64,000 bases of DNA, taken from the NCBI RefSeq assembly GCF_019355555.1, contig NZ_CP072141.1, positions 1,358,001 through 1,422,000 on the forward strand, written 5' to 3'. The stretch comes from Rhizobium sp. L51/94 (GTDB lineage Bacteria > Pseudomonadota > Alphaproteobacteria > Rhizobiales > Rhizobiaceae). Below the pieces are notes generated by a model, which was not told where the DNA came from, ran no database searches, and saw only the letters and a program-made list of their open reading frames with translations. Of the stretch, positions 61,630 to 64,000 are shown piece by piece (position 1 is the first letter of the stretch; every line of letters begins with the position of its first letter). The translations under genes and the position numbers were made by a program.

Positions 61630-62786
61630 GGGGATTGCTTCTCCGCAAGTTCTCCGGTCGTGGAACCGGTCCAGGGGGTGACGCTGACCTTGACGCCGTC
61701 GCCGATGCGCGACTGGCCGTCCATGACGACCTGATCGCCTTCCGAAATGCCCTTCGTTACCAAAGCACGGGCATCTGTCACGAAGGCGGAGACGACATCG
61801 CGTTTCTCAACCTTGCCGTCTTTTCCGACGACATAGGCATAGAGACCCGACGGGCCGCGCGCCAAAGCCTTGTCGGGCACCACGACGCCGTCGCGAACCT
61901 CGACCGTCAAGCGCGTCGCAACCGGCAGGCCGGGCCACAAGCGGCTGTCGCCATTGTCGAAATCGGCACGAAGGTGGATCGACCCATTGCTCGCATCGAC
62001 CGAATTGTCGATTACCGAGAGTTTGCCCTTGGCAAGTTGCCGGGTGCCATCTGTTGCCGATACCTCGACCTCGGCAATGCCCTGTTTCAGAGCATCCCGG
62101 ATTTCCGCAAACCGATCGCCGGGAGCGACGAACGACACGCCGATGGGGTCCATCTGTGTGATCGTCACGATCCCCGTCGACGAACTTGCGCTGATGACGC
62201 TGCCCGTATCGACTTGGCGAAAACCGGTGCGGCCGGTGAAAGGGGCGACGATGGTCGCAAATCCGAGTTGGGTCTCGGCATTCTTGATTGCCGCATCGTC
62301 GTACTGGACGGCGGCGAAAAGCTGGTCGCTGGACGCATTTTTCTGCTCGACGGTTGCAGTGGACGCGATGCCCTTTTGCGCAAGGCCTGCATATCTCTCC
62401 GCATCCGCCTTGGCGCTGCGCAGCTGGGCCTCGTCCTGGGCTTTCTTCGCCTTGGCAGACGTCAGGTCGGATACCAGCTGGCGGTCATCCAGCCGCAGCA
62501 GGACGCTTCCTTTCTGGACGATCTCCCCCTCCGTGAAAGGGATTTCCATCACCTGCCCGTCTATGCGCGGACGCACCAGAACGGACTGGAGCGAAGACAC
62601 CGTTCCAATACCGTTGATGACCCTGTGGATGGTTTCGCGCTTGGCGGTTATTGCCGTGACCGGGATGGGCGGCGCTTCCGTCGTTTCGCTATCGGCAGCA
62701 AAAGCACCACTGATGGGTTGGAGGATAAGAGCCGCGACCAGGATGGCCATGCCACGAGACGCAGACGTCAGCGCAAAAAACTTCAT
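61626..62786 (-). CDS. RND efflux periplasmic adaptor
   Basis: 386 residues from ATG 62786 (AAGGGTGG upstream). Signal peptide (about 10-30), lipoyl-like domain ('VRPRIDGQVMEIPFTEGEIV'), helical hairpin ('DLTSAKAKKAQDEAQLRSAK'), beta-barrel ('TIVAPFTGRTGFRQVDTGSV'), and a membrane-proximal domain ('GLPVATRLTVEVRDGVVVPD'). It joins the inner membrane pump to an outer membrane channel. The stop/start overlap with the permease gene shows coupling. Confidence 0.95.
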   Translation of the reverse strand: MKFFALTSASRGMAILVAALILQPISGAFAADSETTEAPPIPVTAITAKRETIHRVINGIGTVSSLQSVLVRPRIDGQVMEIPFTEGEIVQKGSVLLRLDDRQLVSDLTSAKAKKAQDEAQLRSAKADAERYAGLAQKGIASTATVEQKNASSDQLFAAVQYDDAAIKNAETQLGFATIVAPFTGRTGFRQVDTGSVISASSSTGIVTITQMDPIGVSFVAPGDRFAEIRDALKQGIAEVEVSATDGTRQLAKGKLSVIDNSVDASNGSIHLRADFDNGDSRLWPGLPVATRLTVEVRDGVVVPDKALARGPSGLYAYVVGKDGKVEKRDVVSAFVTDARALVTKGISEGDQVVMDGQSRIGDGVKVSVTPWTGSTTGELAEKQSP

Positions 62787-62928
62787 TCGCCACCCTTGCT
62801 TGGATTTCGCTCTGTAACGCAGCAATCCGACTTTGGTTCATTCCGGTTAACTTTATGAGATTCGGGTAATCTATGCCGCCAGTGATGCGGGGCTGAAGAG
62901 ACCTTTTTTTCTCGACAATCTCGATACG

Positions 62929-62959
62929 AAAAAGCCCGACAGGATTTCTCCGGCCGGGC
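62929..62959 (-). terminator. Terminator after PodJ-like gene
   Basis: On the minus strand GCCCG...CGGGC (5-bp stem, 16-base loop that can pair further) is followed by TTTTTCG. It separates the PodJ-like gene from the efflux operon. Confidence 0.7.
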
Positions 62960-62981
62960 ATTTGCGGATGAATGATCGGTC

Positions 62982-64000
62982 TCAGGCGGGCTTGTTGCGG
63001 GCCAGCAGCTGCTTGACGACCTGATCGGTGATCTTGCCGTCTGGCGTCAGGCCGACCGATTTCTGGAAGCTTTTCAGCGCTGCAACCGTCTTGTCGCCCA
63101 TGTTGCCATCAGGCGTGCCGGCGTCGAAGCCGTTGTTGTTGAGGATCGCCTGAATGTTGCGGACAGCCTTTTTCATATCGACCGAGCCGGTGTGGACGCT
63201 CTTGCCCGCCCATGCGTCGGGAATATCGGCGCGGTTGCTCTGGTCGTCCAGTGGCTGCGGCTTCCAGAGATCGACCTTTTCCTTGGCGGCCTGCAGCTGG
63301 TCTGGCTTCAGGGAGTTGGCCACTTCGTCGCGCTTTTGTGCCGCATCCTTGTCGCCGCCCTTGGCGGCAATGGCGAACCACTTGTAGGATTCGGTGAGAT
63401 CCTGCTTCACGCCGTTGCCCCGTGCATAGAGGATGGCGAGATTGAACTGGCTGTCCGAGACGCCGAAATTGGCGGCTTTGGTGAACCAGTCGACAGCTGC
63501 GGCATAATCCTGCGGGCCAGCGGCGCCGGATGCGAACAGAACCGCCAGATTGTGCATGGAGCTGGCGTTACCCTGGTCGGCTGCCAGCTGGTAATATTGC
63601 TTGGCTTTTGCGAGATCTCGGTCGAGGCCATTGCCCTTTTCATACATGCTGGCGAGACGGTACTGTGCCGGGGCAAAGCCCTTGTCGGCAGAGAGCTGGT
63701 ACCAGCTTGCCGCCTGCTTCAGATCGGTCGGCAAACCACGGCCTTCGGTGAAGCGCGCGCCGATCTCGAAGAGTGCCAGAGGATCGCCCTGGCGGGCCGC
63801 ATCTGCAAGTGCCGGCGGCTGGATGCTGTCCGGGACGGCGATGACGGCAGCAGGAGCTGCCGGTGTCGTGGCATCGCCTGCGGTGTTGGCTGCAGCGACG
63901 TCCGGAGCGGTTGTCGCCGACGGCGTCGCATTCGCCATTCCCGGCGCAGGTGTGCCCGGCGAGGTCAGCGGCTGGCTGGCGGTATCGCTACCGGCCGGAG
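62982..64000 (-). CDS. C-terminal part of Sel1/peptidoglycan-binding protein (PodJ-like), partial
   Basis: The frame is open to the window edge; ATG 63938 is internal. Visible: an Ala/Pro/Thr-rich linker, four or five Sel1 repeats ('LADAARQGDPLALFEIGARF', 'AKQYYQLAADQGNASSMHNL', 'AAVDWFTKAANFGVSDSQFN'), then a PG_binding_1 domain ('VRNIQAILNNNGFDAGTPDG', 'ALKSFQKSVGLTPDGKI') at the end. This is the periplasmic end of PodJ, the polar organiser of Caulobacter, Agrobacterium and Sinorhizobium. The long coiled-coil part would be outside. ExoR-like Sel1 proteins lack the PG domain. Confidence 0.75.
   Translation of the reverse strand, partial: PAGSDTASQPLTSPGTPAPGMANATPSATTAPDVAAANTAGDATTPAAPAAVIAVPDSIQPPALADAARQGDPLALFEIGARFTEGRGLPTDLKQAASWYQLSADKGFAPAQYRLASMYEKGNGLDRDLAKAKQYYQLAADQGNASSMHNLAVLFASGAAGPQDYAAAVDWFTKAANFGVSDSQFNLAILYARGNGVKQDLTESYKWFAIAAKGGDKDAAQKRDEVANSLKPDQLQAAKEKVDLWKPQPLDDQSNRADIPDAWAGKSVHTGSVDMKKAVRNIQAILNNNGFDAGTPDGNMGDKTVAALKSFQKSVGLTPDGKITDQVVKQLLARNKPA

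Noticed and set aside
60010..62858. Long plus-strand open frames opposite the RND permease and adaptor genes
   Set aside because: Composition is charged and low in hydrophobic residues as in antisense frames; the minus-strand RND genes have all family motifs.

Overview
The window is high-GC alphaproteobacterial DNA. The gene content and order (DUF952 protein plus pyrD, a TIGR02186/TauE pair, a ligase-associated helicase with PdeM, a Sel1/peptidoglycan-binding protein resembling PodJ) point to Rhizobiaceae (Rhizobium, Agrobacterium or a relative). The assignment rests on family recognition only; no database search was possible.

Bases 1 to about 35,686 are most of a temperate siphophage-type prophage. 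Left to right it carries an HNH endonuclease and probable cos region, small and large terminase, an HK97-type portal, an S49 protease and the major capsid protein. Head-tail joining genes and a tail terminator follow, then the major tail protein, a tail assembly chaperone pair with a clear -1 frameshift site (GGGAAAC at 12,331), a tape measure with an internal lysozyme domain, and four tail-tip genes. Next come a tail fibre, a beta-helix tailspike-like protein, a large membrane protein of unknown role, a lysis cassette (holin, muramidase, overlapping spanin pair) and a GH26-like glycoside hydrolase. The right end is transcribed leftwards: a tyrosine integrase and four small or mosaic genes. 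The prophage ends in a 47-bp copy of the 3' part of tRNA-Gly(CCC) at 35,640-35,686 (attR). The left end, with attL, repressor and replication genes, lies outside the window.

The least expected part of the prophage is the stretch between integrase and attR. Two neighbouring genes of unlike sequence carry short linker repeats in the same order, and a ninth, weaker copy ends the next gene. They look like module joints in genes built by domain shuffling. The attR edge itself carries two tandem units of about 50 bp.

Bases 35,687 to 64,000 are chromosomal. Rightward genes: an S24/LexA-like regulator, a proline-rich SNase-like protein, TerB, a GT2 glycosyltransferase, DUF952-pyrD, a TPR methyltransferase, a YitT membrane protein, two unknowns, a Lhr-type helicase and PdeM. 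Leftward genes: an ABC-type binding protein, a MATE transporter, a Tat-type CAP lipoprotein, DUF6460, an Rrf2 regulator with an AhpD-like protein, a histidine acid phosphatase, an L,D-transpeptidase, TIGR02186 plus a TauE/SafE permease, an SPFH protein, an RND efflux pump with its adaptor, and the C-terminal part of a PodJ-like polarity protein cut by the window edge. Housekeeping, envelope and DNA-repair functions dominate.
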